Source of the DNA: an uncultured Bacteroidales bacterium
Lineage (GTDB): Bacteria; Bacteroidota; Bacteroidia; Bacteroidales; UBA932
Assembly: GCA_900319405.1 (NCBI GenBank)
Contig: ONOH01000016.1
Location: 1 to 42,740 of the forward strand
Length of the DNA: 42,740 nucleotides
Direction: 5' to 3'
The position numbers were made by a program, and so were the translations under genes. The first letter of the stretch is position 1; each line of letters opens with the position of its first letter. The notes under the pieces were generated by a model. The model was not told the origin of the DNA. It made no database searches and saw only the letters and a program-made list of their open reading frames with translations. Of the stretch, positions 17,323-24,448 are shown piece after piece.

Positions 17323-18591
17323 ATGAGCGGAAAAACCTATTCTCCGGGATACATCGTATTCCTTTCCGCCGTGGCGGCCCTCGGCGGAATCCTCTTCGGC
17401 TACGATACGGCCGTCATTTCAGGCACCACCGACATCGTGAGCGGACAGTTCGGCCTGGGAGAGCTGGCCACCGGCTGGTACGTGGGCTGCGCCCTCATCG
17501 GTTCCATCATCGGCGTCCTCCTTGCCGGTATGCTCAGTGATTTCCTGGGACGCAAAAAGACGATGTTCATCGCGGCGGTTTTGTTCAGCATTTCCGCCAT
17601 CGGCTGCGCGCTGTGCAAGGGATTCACCAGCTTGGTCATCTACCGGATGGTGGGCGGCCTGGGCATCGGCGTGGTCTCCATCGTCTGCCCCATCTACATC
17701 TCCGAGGTGGCGCCGGCCGAAAAGCGTGGAACGCTGGTCTCCCTGTACCAGCTGGCCATCACCCTGGGCTTTCTCCTGGCCTATCTGGCCAACTACCTGA
17801 TCTTGAAGGGGACATCCACCGCCGAATATTGGCGGCCGATGCTGGGAGCCGAGGCCATCCCGGACCTGCTGTTCCTGGCGCTGATCTTCTTCATTCCGGA
17901 AAGCCCACGCTGGCTTGAAGTGCGCGGGCGGCGCAAGGACAACAGCGAAGAATGGAAGGCCCTCAGGGAGCCTGGCATCCTCCTGGCCGTCCTTGTGGGG
18001 TCCTGCATCGCCATCCTGGGCCAGTTTATGGGCGTAAACGCCGTACTTTACTATGGGCCCACCATCTTCAGGGACGCCGGCTTCGAAGACCCGCTCTTCT
18101 CCACCGTACTGGTAGGCGTGGTGAATATGCTCACCACCGTCATCGCCCTCCTGATTATCGACAAGGTGGGCCGCAAGCAGTTGGTCTGGTGGGGCGTAGG
18201 CGGAATGATTTTCTGCCTGCTGATGATCGGGCTCTACTTCCTGCCGACCACCCAACTGCCCACCGGCTTCATGCTCACCTTCTTCCTGCTGTATGTCTTC
18301 TGCACGGCCATCAGCATCAGCGCCGTGGTGTTCGTACTCCTGAGCGAGATGTATCCCAACCGCGTACGCGGCCTCGCGATGTCCATCGCCGGCTTCGCCC
18401 TTTGGGTGGGAACCTACCTCATCGGCCAGCTCACGCCCTGGATGCTCGGGAACCTCACCCCCGCCGGCACCTTCTTCCTCTTCGCCTTTATGTGCCTCCC
18501 CTACCTCTACATTATGTGGAGGTACATACCCGAAACCACCGGAAAAACCCTCGAGGAAATCGAAGAGCACTGGAAACGCTACAACCGGTAG
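17323..18591 (+). CDS. Sugar-porter-family MFS transporter with shortened central loop
   Basis: The 422-residue inner-membrane protein has twelve predicted membrane segments and sugar-porter signatures: DFLGRKK (loop 2-3), RMVGGLGIG, PESPRWL (192-198), GQFMGVNAVLYYGPTIF (TM7, about 233-249), DKVGRK, SEMYPNRVRG and the terminal PETTGKTLEEIEE. Proton symport of a mono- or disaccharide is the family role. Two features are odd. The cytoplasmic loop between TM6 and TM7 is only about 20 residues, where XylE-type porters have about 55, removing most of the intracellular helices. The TM7 sugar-binding motif QQ-x-x-G-x-N reads GQFMGVN, losing the first glutamine. The frame is intact, so these look like real sequence differences and not errors. 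It would move the sugar released in the periplasm by the two candidate hydrolases into the cytoplasm for the epimerase. Confidence 0.9.
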   Translation: MSGKTYSPGYIVFLSAVAALGGILFGYDTAVISGTTDIVSGQFGLGELATGWYVGCALIGSIIGVLLAGMLSDFLGRKKTMFIAAVLFSISAIGCALCKGFTSLVIYRMVGGLGIGVVSIVCPIYISEVAPAEKRGTLVSLYQLAITLGFLLAYLANYLILKGTSTAEYWRPMLGAEAIPDLLFLALIFFIPESPRWLEVRGRRKDNSEEWKALREPGILLAVLVGSCIAILGQFMGVNAVLYYGPTIFRDAGFEDPLFSTVLVGVVNMLTTVIALLIIDKVGRKQLVWWGVGGMIFCLLMIGLYFLPTTQLPTGFMLTFFLLYVFCTAISISAVVFVLLSEMYPNRVRGLAMSIAGFALWVGTYLIGQLTPWMLGNLTPAGTFFLFAFMCLPYLYIMWRYIPETTGKTLEEIEEHWKRYNR

Positions 18592-18603
18592 TGAGCATAT
18601 ACA

Positions 18604-18634
18604 AAAAATCCTGCACTTTCGATGCAGGATTTTT
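18604..18634. terminator. Bidirectional intrinsic terminator
   Basis: A 12-bp perfect stem, AAAAATCCTGCA (18604-18615) with TGCAGGATTTTT (18623-18634), and a 7-base loop. The A/T ends give a U tract on either strand, so it can end both the MFS transcript (+) and the rplI transcript (-), which converge here. Confidence 0.9.
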
Positions 18635-18653
18635 ATTACAACGGAGATTCCGA

Positions 18654-19100
18654 TTACTCAGCGACAACGTTAAACTTGAAGGTACCCTTGATGGCCTTGT
18701 AAATCTTTACGACGGCCTCGTACTCACCTACTTCCTTTACCTCACCGGCGAGGATGGTGATGTCCTTCTTGTCAATGTTCAGTCCCTTGGCATTCAGGGC
18801 CTCGGCCAGATCCATCGTGGTGACGCTCCCGTAGAGCTTGCCGCTCTCGGAGACTTTCACCTTCACGTCAACGGTCTGGGCGCCAATGGTAGCGGCGAGA
18901 GCCTCGGCATCGGCCACGAGCTTGGCCTCTTTGTGGGCGCGCTGACGAAGGGTTTCCGCGTGCTGTTTCTTCACGGACTCGGTGGCCACGGTGGCAAAAC
19001 CCTGGGGCACCAGATAGTTCATAGCATAACCGGCCTTTACTTTCACAATCTCACCGGCGTAGCCCAGGTTGGCTACATCTTTCTTGAGCAAAATTTCCAT
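18654..19100 (-). CDS. rplI: 50S ribosomal protein L9 (bL9)
   Basis: The 148-residue protein has the L9 N-terminal domain that binds 23S rRNA (MEILLKKDVANLGYAGEIV, with the conserved KAGYAMNYLVPQGFA), a long connecting helix rich in Ala/Lys/Glu, and the C-terminal domain (KLYGSVTTMDLAEAL). Length is normal. It is the last gene of rpsF-rpsR-rplI, 8 bases after rpsR, and is followed by a strong hairpin terminator. Confidence 0.98.
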   Translation of the reverse strand: MEILLKKDVANLGYAGEIVKVKAGYAMNYLVPQGFATVATESVKKQHAETLRQRAHKEAKLVADAEALAATIGAQTVDVKVKVSESGKLYGSVTTMDLAEALNAKGLNIDKKDITILAGEVKEVGEYEAVVKIYKAIKGTFKFNVVAE

Positions 19101-19108
19101 AAGGCAGA

Positions 19109-19378
19109 TTATTTAAGGAGGTCAGTAACATACGGAAGCAGAGCGAGGGAGCGGGCACGCTTGATGGCCTGGGCAACCTTGCGCTGGAACTTGAGGGAAG
19201 TGCCGGTGATGCGGCGGGGAAGAATCTTACCCTGCTCGTTGAGGAACTTCTTCAGGAACTCAGGATCCTTGTAATCTACATACTTGATACCGGCCTTCTT
19301 GAAACGGCAGTATTTCTTTTTGCGAACCTCCACGGTAGGGGGATTCAGATAGCGGATTTCTTTATTTTCGTTTGCCAT
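19109..19378 (-). CDS. rpsR: 30S ribosomal protein S18 (bS18)
   Basis: The 89-residue protein contains the S18 core: [22 protein letters not shown] followed by [21 protein letters not shown] and the C-terminal [19 protein letters not shown]18 pairs with S6 on the 30S platform, and its gene lies 15 bases after rpsF, as is usual. Length is typical for Bacteroidota. Confidence 0.98.
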   Translation of the reverse strand: MANENKEIRYLNPPTVEVRKKKYCRFKKAGIKYVDYKDPEFLKKFLNEQGKILPRRITGTSLKFQRKVAQAIKRARSLALLPYVTDLLK

Positions 19379-19393
19379 AATTATTTCCTCCTA

Positions 19394-19783
19394 TTATTCA
19401 GCAGCTTCGGTTTCAGGAGCCTCGGTGGCTTCGGCGGCGGGAGCAGCCTTGGCGGCCTTGCCTGCGCGGCGCTTCTCTGCATAAGCCACTGCGTCTTTGT
19501 CAAGAGCGACAGTGAGGAAGCGGATGATGCGCTCGTCACGGTGATACTGGGTTTCGAGGGTGGCAACGAACTGGCTGTCTGCCTTGAACTCGATCAGGTA
19601 ATAAAATCCTGTTGTCTTGTGCTGGATGGGATAAGCGAGCTGGCGCAGTCCCCAATCCTCCTGGTACACAACCTCACCGCCGTTGTCGGTGATGAGCTTG
19701 ACGTACTTGGCAACCGCTTCCTTCATCTGGGTGTCAGACAAAACGGGAGTTGCAATGAAAACGGTTTCGTACTGGTTAACCAT
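19394..19783 (-). CDS. rpsF: 30S ribosomal protein S6 (bS6)
   Basis: The 129-residue protein has the S6 ferredoxin-like fold: [15 protein letters not shown], the [20 protein letters not shown] region, and [16 protein letters not shown]-terminal tail of about 25 residues rich in Ala and Glu follows the S6 core. It is the first gene of the ribosomal operon, preceded by a consensus promoter and a leader with a 10-bp hairpin that might allow autoregulation by the S6-S18 complex. Confidence 0.98.
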   Translation of the reverse strand: MVNQYETVFIATPVLSDTQMKEAVAKYVKLITDNGGEVVYQEDWGLRQLAYPIQHKTTGFYYLIEFKADSQFVATLETQYHRDERIIRFLTVALDKDAVAYAEKRRAGKAAKAAPAAEATEAPETEAAE

Positions 19784-19811
19784 AATTAATTGTTTATAAA
19801 TGTTTTACATT

Positions 19812-19838
19812 CTTTTTAGCCCTCAAAAGGCCAAAAAG
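19812..19838 (-). promoter_or_regulatory. rpsF 5'-leader hairpin
   Basis: In the minus-strand RNA, CUUUUUGGCC (19838-19829) pairs with GGCUAAAAAG (19821-19812) over 10 bp, including one G-U pair, with a 7-base loop. The predicted transcription start falls at about the first base of this stem. A second small hairpin (AATG-TAAAA-CATT) follows before the rpsF ATG. The role is unknown; autoregulation or 5'-end stabilisation is possible. The CCG-bulge features of the known S6:S18 leader were not recognised. Confidence 0.5.
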
Positions 19839-19843
19839 GACTG

Positions 19844-19874
19844 CAAATATACGATTTCTTTCCCGAAAAACAAA
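19844..19874 (-). promoter_or_regulatory. Promoter of rpsF-rpsR-rplI
   Basis: On the minus strand TTTG (19874-19871), a 19-base spacer and TATATTTG (19851-19844) match the Bacteroidota consensus exactly. The predicted start near 19838 gives a leader of about 55 bases. Confidence 0.8.
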
Positions 19875-19886
19875 ATTTTTTCAGAT

Positions 19887-20035
19887 CTTGACTAAGCCGG
19901 GGCGACTGCGTACCTTTGAGTTGCAAACCCGGAAGTACGGTCTCTGACCGAAAGCCGTCAATTCTCTTCTGTTTGCACCGATGCCGGCAGGACGGACCCA
20001 CCCCGACCTACCGGCATCGCTGTATTTGCCCTCGA
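19887..20035 (+). other. Structured intergenic element, possible small RNA
   Basis: This stretch between pepD and the rpsF promoter codes for nothing recognisable. It contains a weak plus-strand promoter, CTTG (19887-19890), 20 bases, TACCTTTG (19911-19918). Downstream are a 7-bp stem TGCAAAC (19922-19928) with GTTTGCA (19971-19977) enclosing a small CGGT/ACCG hairpin, then a 13-bp stem with one mismatch, CGATGCCGGcAGG (19979-19991) with CCTaCCGGCATCG (20007-20019). No U-tract follows the large hairpin closely on either strand, so it is not an ordinary terminator. I did not recognise SRP RNA, 6S RNA, tmRNA or a riboswitch. A small RNA or a mobile palindromic element are the main possibilities. 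Confidence 0.35.
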
Positions 20036-21496
20036 CTATTTTTCAGGAATGTTCGCGAGGACGGCCTTCAGATAGTCCCAGGTGCGGGCGACGGAGGCAA
20101 TATGCACCTTCTCGTCCGGGCTGTGAGGATACTTGATGGTGGGGCCGATGGAGACCATCTCCCAATGGGGATACTTGGCACCCATAATGGCACATTCCAG
20201 ACCGCCGTGCGTGGCCATAATCTTCATCGGGTGTCCATACACCTTCTGGAACTGTTCCATACACACCTGGTTGATAGGCGTATCCAACTTGGGTGTCCAG
20301 CCGGAGTAGCCGCCCTTGAAGCTGATTTCCTCGGCGCCGGCCAACTCGAAGATGCACTGAACGCGCTGGGCCAGATAACTCTTGGAGCTGTCCACGGCAC
20401 TGCGCATCAGGGAATGGACGGTAATCCTTCCCTTCTCGGTGCGGACAATGGCCAGGTTGATGGAGGTTTCCGTGAGGCCGGACATCGTCTGGCTCATCCG
20501 GATGACGCCGGACGGAGCGGCAATGATGGCCTTGACGGCACGCAGCATCGAAGTGCCCTGGATAAACTTGGGCTGAACGGGAACGTGGTCCTCGATGGTC
20601 AGCTGGGCCGAAGGGTCGCTGTCCTTGTATTCGCTCCGGACCGTCTCGAAGATGGTGAGAATCAGGTCTTTCACCTGGGCATAGCGGTCGGCAGGGACCA
20701 GAATTTCGCAGGTGGCCTCAAAGGGGATGGCGTTGCGGAGCGATCCGCCGCGGAAAAAGACCACCTTTACACCATAGTCTTCCAGGAGGGGCAGCAGGAT
20801 TCTGGCCACCACCTTGTTGGCATTGGCCCGGTACAGGGAAATGTCCATTCCGGAGTGTCCGCCCTGGAGGCCGCTCACGGTGAAACGGAGCGCGTCCATC
20901 CCCTCGGGAGTATTGTACTTATGGTATTTGAAGCTGGCCGATACGTCCAGACCGCCGGCGCAGCCCACGCAAAGCTCCCCTTCCTCTTCGGAGTCCAGGT
21001 TCAGGAGAATATCTCCCTTCAAAACGCCGGGCTGAAGGCCGTTGGCGCCGGTCATGCCGGTTTCCTCGTCGGAAGTGATCAGGAGCTCGAGGGGACCGTG
21101 GCAAACGCTCTTGTCCTCGGCGACGGCCAGGCCGAAGGCTACGCCGATGCCGTTGTCGGCCCCGAGAGTGGTGCGGTCGGCGGTGACCCACTCACCGTCC
21201 ACGTAGGCCTTGATGGGATCTTTCAAGAAGTCGTGCGGCGAATCGGAGGTCTTCTGCGGAACCATATCCATATGTCCCTGGAGAATGACGCCCTTGCGGT
21301 TTTCCATACCAGGCGTGGCCGGGACGCGGATGATGATGTTCCCGGTGTCGTCCTTGATGGTCTCGAAACCGTGGGACACGCCCCAGTTATACAGATACTC
21401 GATTACTTTTTCCTCGTGCTTGGAAGGACGGGGAATCTGGGTGAGTGCATAGAAATTCTTCCAGATTACCTGGGGTTCAAGATTTTGAATGCTCAT
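20036..21496 (-). CDS. pepD: Aminoacyl-histidine dipeptidase (M20C, PepD family)
   Basis: The 486-residue cytosolic protein has the M20 two-zinc site: LQGHMDMVPQ (His and Asp), TTLGADNGIGVA (bridging Asp), SDEETGMTGA (catalytic Glu followed by metal Glu), NLDSEEEGE (Asp), and the late histidine in ATHGGLECAIMG. The family cleaves Xaa-His and other dipeptides. Length agrees with E. coli PepD (about 485). It lies 34 bases after the DUF4831 gene with no clear terminator or promoter between, so it may be the last gene of the GDPD-acyltransferase-DUF4831 cluster. Confidence 0.94.
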   Translation of the reverse strand: MSIQNLEPQVIWKNFYALTQIPRPSKHEEKVIEYLYNWGVSHGFETIKDDTGNIIIRVPATPGMENRKGVILQGHMDMVPQKTSDSPHDFLKDPIKAYVDGEWVTADRTTLGADNGIGVAFGLAVAEDKSVCHGPLELLITSDEETGMTGANGLQPGVLKGDILLNLDSEEEGELCVGCAGGLDVSASFKYHKYNTPEGMDALRFTVSGLQGGHSGMDISLYRANANKVVARILLPLLEDYGVKVVFFRGGSLRNAIPFEATCEILVPADRYAQVKDLILTIFETVRSEYKDSDPSAQLTIEDHVPVQPKFIQGTSMLRAVKAIIAAPSGVIRMSQTMSGLTETSINLAIVRTEKGRITVHSLMRSAVDSSKSYLAQRVQCIFELAGAEEISFKGGYSGWTPKLDTPINQVCMEQFQKVYGHPMKIMATHGGLECAIMGAKYPHWEMVSIGPTIKYPHSPDEKVHIASVARTWDYLKAVLANIPEK

Positions 21497-21530
21497 AATG
21501 AATCAGTGTTGTTTTAGTGTTTTATAGAAT

Positions 21531-22538
21531 TTATTTGGATTGCAGGTAAAGGATGCTCTCCCGGCCCAGCTGGTAGAACGGAATGCGCGTCTGAAGAAGG
21601 GTCTTCCCGTCTTCCGTGAGTTTCACGCTGCAGACGGCAGGGATGCGGTAGCGCACCGACCCCTTCACCTTCCGCTTGTCCTGCACCTCTTCGGGAAGCG
21701 TGCCTTCCGGCTGGATTTCCAGGTAATAAGGGGTTCCCTTGACCCCCTCGGTCACCGCTCCTTCGTCCGTAAGGCGGAACACCAGATAACGCTGGTTTTT
21801 GACGGCGGCCGAAGGGAGAACCTCGAAAGTATAGGTTTGCCTGCGCACTTCGGAATAACCGCAGAAAAGGGACATATACTCTTTCTCAATCCGGTCCAGT
21901 TCCTTGAGTGCGGCGCTCATCGCCTCTCCGGAATAACTGGCGTCGGTATTGCCCGAGGCAATGTTGTGCCGGTCCTTGCGGACGGACAGAATCACATCCG
22001 CAGCATCGGAAGCCTTGTCTTCCAGCGTTTTCTCCACCAGCACCTTGTGCTCTACGGGGACCCGGACGGCACCCGTGTCGGTCTGGACGGTTTCATAGAC
22101 GATGCGGGTGGTCTCCTTCTCCGGATCCGTGAGCCCCTTTCCGGCGAACGTGCCCGAAAGGCCCGGAAGGAAACGCCAGGAGACGCCACCGGTCTTATCG
22201 GCCCCGCCGATGGAAACCAGACCCTGGGCGCTCAGGGACAGAAGGGCGGCACTCTCGCTGTCGCAGCTGTACCAGGCTCCCGTATCGGCCTCCGTGTGAG
22301 GGATGAGTTCCACGCGAAGAATCTCGGTGCTTGTCATATCCTTGTCGCGGACCGACGTATTGAGCATCTTTTTGGCAAAGGCGGCGTAGGGGCCGGCAAA
22401 GAAGGATTCTAGCCTCACATCCACTTTCACCGTCACCGAAGTGGCCGGAAGGGCATAGGGCACCTCTTGAGCAAAGGCACTTGCCCCCGAAAGGACAAGG
22501 GACAGGGTTATTGCAATTCGTTTTAGCATATTTTCCAT
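21531..22538 (-). CDS. DUF4831 family protein, exported
   Basis: The 335-residue protein has a Sec signal peptide (cleavage after AFA-Q, about residue 23) and matches the DUF4831 family of Bacteroidota by its overall pattern: an N-terminal VTVKVDVRLESFFAGPYAAFAKKML segment, the VRKDRHNIASGNTDASYSGEAM region, and a beta-rich C-terminus ending in PFYQLGRESILYL. The function of the family is not known. A second ATG three codons in (22529) is equally plausible; the two starts overlap the acyltransferase stop by 16 or 7 bases, so translation is probably coupled. No catalytic motif was seen. Confidence 0.8.
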   Translation of the reverse strand: MENMLKRIAITLSLVLSGASAFAQEVPYALPATSVTVKVDVRLESFFAGPYAAFAKKMLNTSVRDKDMTSTEILRVELIPHTEADTGAWYSCDSESAALLSLSAQGLVSIGGADKTGGVSWRFLPGLSGTFAGKGLTDPEKETTRIVYETVQTDTGAVRVPVEHKVLVEKTLEDKASDAADVILSVRKDRHNIASGNTDASYSGEAMSAALKELDRIEKEYMSLFCGYSEVRRQTYTFEVLPSAAVKNQRYLVFRLTDEGAVTEGVKGTPYYLEIQPEGTLPEEVQDKRKVKGSVRYRIPAVCSVKLTEDGKTLLQTRIPFYQLGRESILYLQSK

Positions 22539-23362
22539 CTTTTATGGGTCCAAAGATAATTCCAGGGCTGTTTTTGGATATCTTCTTCCAAAAGCCGATA
22601 GTAGCGCTGCATCAGCTCCACCGGATTTTCCCCGGCGGCGCGGTCGCTCAGGGGGACCACCGTCATCCGGTAACCTCCGCCTTCGCGGCATTCGAAGCGC
22701 AAATATCCCACCGCCATATCCAGTTTCACAGCCAGTGCGGCGGCGGCCGTCATCGTGGCGGTTTTCTGATGCAGGAAATCCACCTGAACGTTGTCGTGGT
22801 GGTTATAGGGATACTGGTCCGTAATAAAAATATAGGTGAATTTTTCTTCCTTGTTCCGGAGCGCATAGCGAAGGATCTCCCCCGCCTCGACATATCCGTT
22901 GAAACCCAGGTCCTCCACCATAGCCGTCCGGCTGCGGGCCATCAGGCGGTCCATCCGGGCATTGTGAAGACGGAGATAAGACACGGCGATGCGGTCTGCA
23001 GAGATGTCCATCGGAACCGTGTAGGAATAATTGAGGATGCCGCCGATGAGTTCCCAGTTGCCGGTATGAGCCTGGAGCAGCATCAGCTGGCGGGCTCCGC
23101 CATACAGGCGGTTGAGCTCTTCCGGATTGGTAAACTCCACGATATGGCTGTCCCGGAGGCGTTTCCGGCCTTTTTCCCCGCGGCGGCGGCCGAACCACAA
23201 CGCTTCCAGGAATACAGTGGCCAAGTGCGTGTAGAATTGCTTATGGATTTCCTGCAGCTGCTCGTACGACTTCTCCGGGAAACTGCGTCCCAGATTCACC
23301 ATCACCACATCGGAGCGGTAATGGAGAACACTGCGCAAAAACCAGGCGAGGAAGTTCTTCAT
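22523..23362 (-). CDS. Lipid A biosynthesis-type lysophospholipid acyltransferase (LpxL/HtrB family), short N-terminus
   Basis: The 279-residue protein has the acyltransferase H-x4-E motif in HTGNWE, preceded by the family pattern VNLGRSFPEKSYEQL near the N-terminus and followed by FITDQYPYN and a C-terminal region ending YLWTHKRWK. LpxL-type enzymes transfer a secondary acyl chain from acyl-ACP to lipid A; in Bacteroidota closely related proteins may also acylate other lipids. Family members usually start with a ~30-residue membrane anchor before the RYRxxVVxxNL segment; here only about 17 residues precede it (MKNFLAWFLRSVLHYRSD), so the anchor is short. The gene starts 4 bases after the GDPD stop and overlaps the DUF4831 start. 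Confidence 0.88.
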   Translation of the reverse strand: MKNFLAWFLRSVLHYRSDVVMVNLGRSFPEKSYEQLQEIHKQFYTHLATVFLEALWFGRRRGEKGRKRLRDSHIVEFTNPEELNRLYGGARQLMLLQAHTGNWELIGGILNYSYTVPMDISADRIAVSYLRLHNARMDRLMARSRTAMVEDLGFNGYVEAGEILRYALRNKEEKFTYIFITDQYPYNHHDNVQVDFLHQKTATMTAAAALAVKLDMAVGYLRFECREGGGYRMTVVPLSDRAAGENPVELMQRYYRLLEEDIQKQPWNYLWTHKRWKIC

Positions 23363-23366
23363 TGCT

Positions 23367-24290
23367 TTATCTGAGCGGGTATTCGTTCACCACTTCCAGC
23401 AGACGGTCCGGGTAGTTGGAGATGATGGCTTCCACACCAAGGCCGATGAGGCGTCGCATCTCCTCCTTGTCGTCTACCGTCCAGGTGACCACCTTCATTC
23501 CGTGGTCGTGGGCATACTGCATCAGCTGCGCGTTGACATTGCCGTGTTCCGGACTCAGCCACTGAGGAATGAAATCGAGTTTGGACATGGCTTCCTCCAC
23601 ATCTTTCTCATATCCTTCCAGAAGATAGGACAGGATGTGACCGGGATACTTCGCGTTGATATAATTGAGGGAACGCTCGTCGAAGCACTGGATAATGAGA
23701 CGGTCTCCCAGATCCAGGGAATCCAGGGCGGCCATGCACAAATCCGTAAACTCGCGGTAATGCGGCCAGTGTTCTCCTTCGATGCCGCCGTCATAGTCGG
23801 GATCGCTCTTGATTTCGATGTTGTATTTCATCGGAGGCAGTCCCTTCTCCGCAGTATAGGCCTCCACCGCGCGGACAAGTTCCGTCAGAAGGGGCTTGGC
23901 GCACGGGACGCAATTTTTCTCCGGCCAGTCCGGATTGGGTTTGGCTCCTACGTCGTACTTCACGATTTCCGAGTACGGGAGTCTGTAAAGATACACCCTG
24001 GGGTCTCCCTCCATCACGGGCGTACCGTCCGGATAGGAGGCATAGCGATGGTGAAAATACTTATCGTGCGAAATGACAACTCTTCCGTCTCCGCTGATGC
24101 AAAGGTCCATTTCCAGGGTGTTCACACCCAGATCTACGGAATGGAGCATGGCTTCAAGGGAACCTTCCGGATACAGGCCCATACCTCCGCGATGAGCCTG
24201 AACATCCGTAATTCTTTCTTTTCCCTGCCGGGAGCCGCAGGAAACAAGGAGCGCCGCCACCGCGGCCAGGCATAACAGATTAGATTTCAT
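23367..24290 (-). CDS. Glycerophosphodiester phosphodiesterase family lipoprotein
   Basis: The 307-residue protein has a lipoprotein signal (lipobox LVSC, C18) and GDPD motifs: AHRGGMGLYPEGS, LEMDLCISGDGRVVISHD (the catalytic and metal residues E, D, H, D), YNIEIKSD, and the late VVTWTVDDKEEM with GVEAIISNYPD. The family hydrolyses deacylated phospholipid diesters to glycerol-3-phosphate and an alcohol, with Ca2+ or Mg2+. Being lipid-anchored it would act in the periplasm or on the cell surface. It is first in a minus-strand cluster with the acyltransferase, DUF4831 and pepD genes, and a promoter lies 30 bases upstream. The link to an acyltransferase fits lipid turnover. Confidence 0.92.
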   Translation of the reverse strand: MKSNLLCLAAVAALLVSCGSRQGKERITDVQAHRGGMGLYPEGSLEAMLHSVDLGVNTLEMDLCISGDGRVVISHDKYFHHRYASYPDGTPVMEGDPRVYLYRLPYSEIVKYDVGAKPNPDWPEKNCVPCAKPLLTELVRAVEAYTAEKGLPPMKYNIEIKSDPDYDGGIEGEHWPHYREFTDLCMAALDSLDLGDRLIIQCFDERSLNYINAKYPGHILSYLLEGYEKDVEEAMSKLDFIPQWLSPEHGNVNAQLMQYAHDHGMKVVTWTVDDKEEMRRLIGLGVEAIISNYPDRLLEVVNEYPLR

Positions 24291-24320
24291 AGACTATTTC
24301 TTAGCGGTATTCCAATCAGA

Positions 24321-24352
24321 CAAATGTAGTTATTTCCCCACAAATAAACAAG
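24321..24352 (-). promoter_or_regulatory. Promoter of the GDPD cluster
   Basis: On the minus strand CTTG (24352-24349), a 20-base spacer, and TACATTTG (24328-24321). The -7 box is an exact match to TAnnTTTG; the -33 box has one mismatch to TTTG. Confidence 0.55.
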
Positions 24353-24376
24353 AAGACCGTCTCTGTGGCACATAAA

Positions 24377-24408
24377 TTTGGCAGATTCAGAAATTATACT
24401 CAATTTTG
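24377..24408 (+). promoter_or_regulatory. Promoter of the POT transporter gene
   Basis: TTTG (24377-24380), a 20-base spacer and CAATTTTG (24401-24408). The -33 box is exact; the -7 box keeps TTTG but begins CA instead of TA. The start codon is about 40 bases downstream. Confidence 0.5.
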
Positions 24409-24448
24409 TAAGGATTAGCCAAAAACTAAAAACCATTATAAAATTATT

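Noticed and set aside
19979-20019. Intrinsic terminator for pepD
   Set aside because: The 13-bp hairpin lies at the right place after the pepD stop on the minus strand, but the bases after it (GTGCAAACAG) have no U tract.
19921-20035. SRP RNA, 6S RNA or a riboswitch in the pepD-rpsF gap
   Set aside because: I looked for the GGAA tetraloop region of SRP RNA, the long 6S rod closed by its ends, and common riboswitch cores; none matched, so only an unnamed structured element is reported.
19916-21517. Plus-strand open frame of 533 codons opposite pepD, starting in the intergenic element
   Set aside because: The pepD frame carries all M20 metal motifs. The antisense frame begins in the structured gap by chance and has no homology that I recognise.
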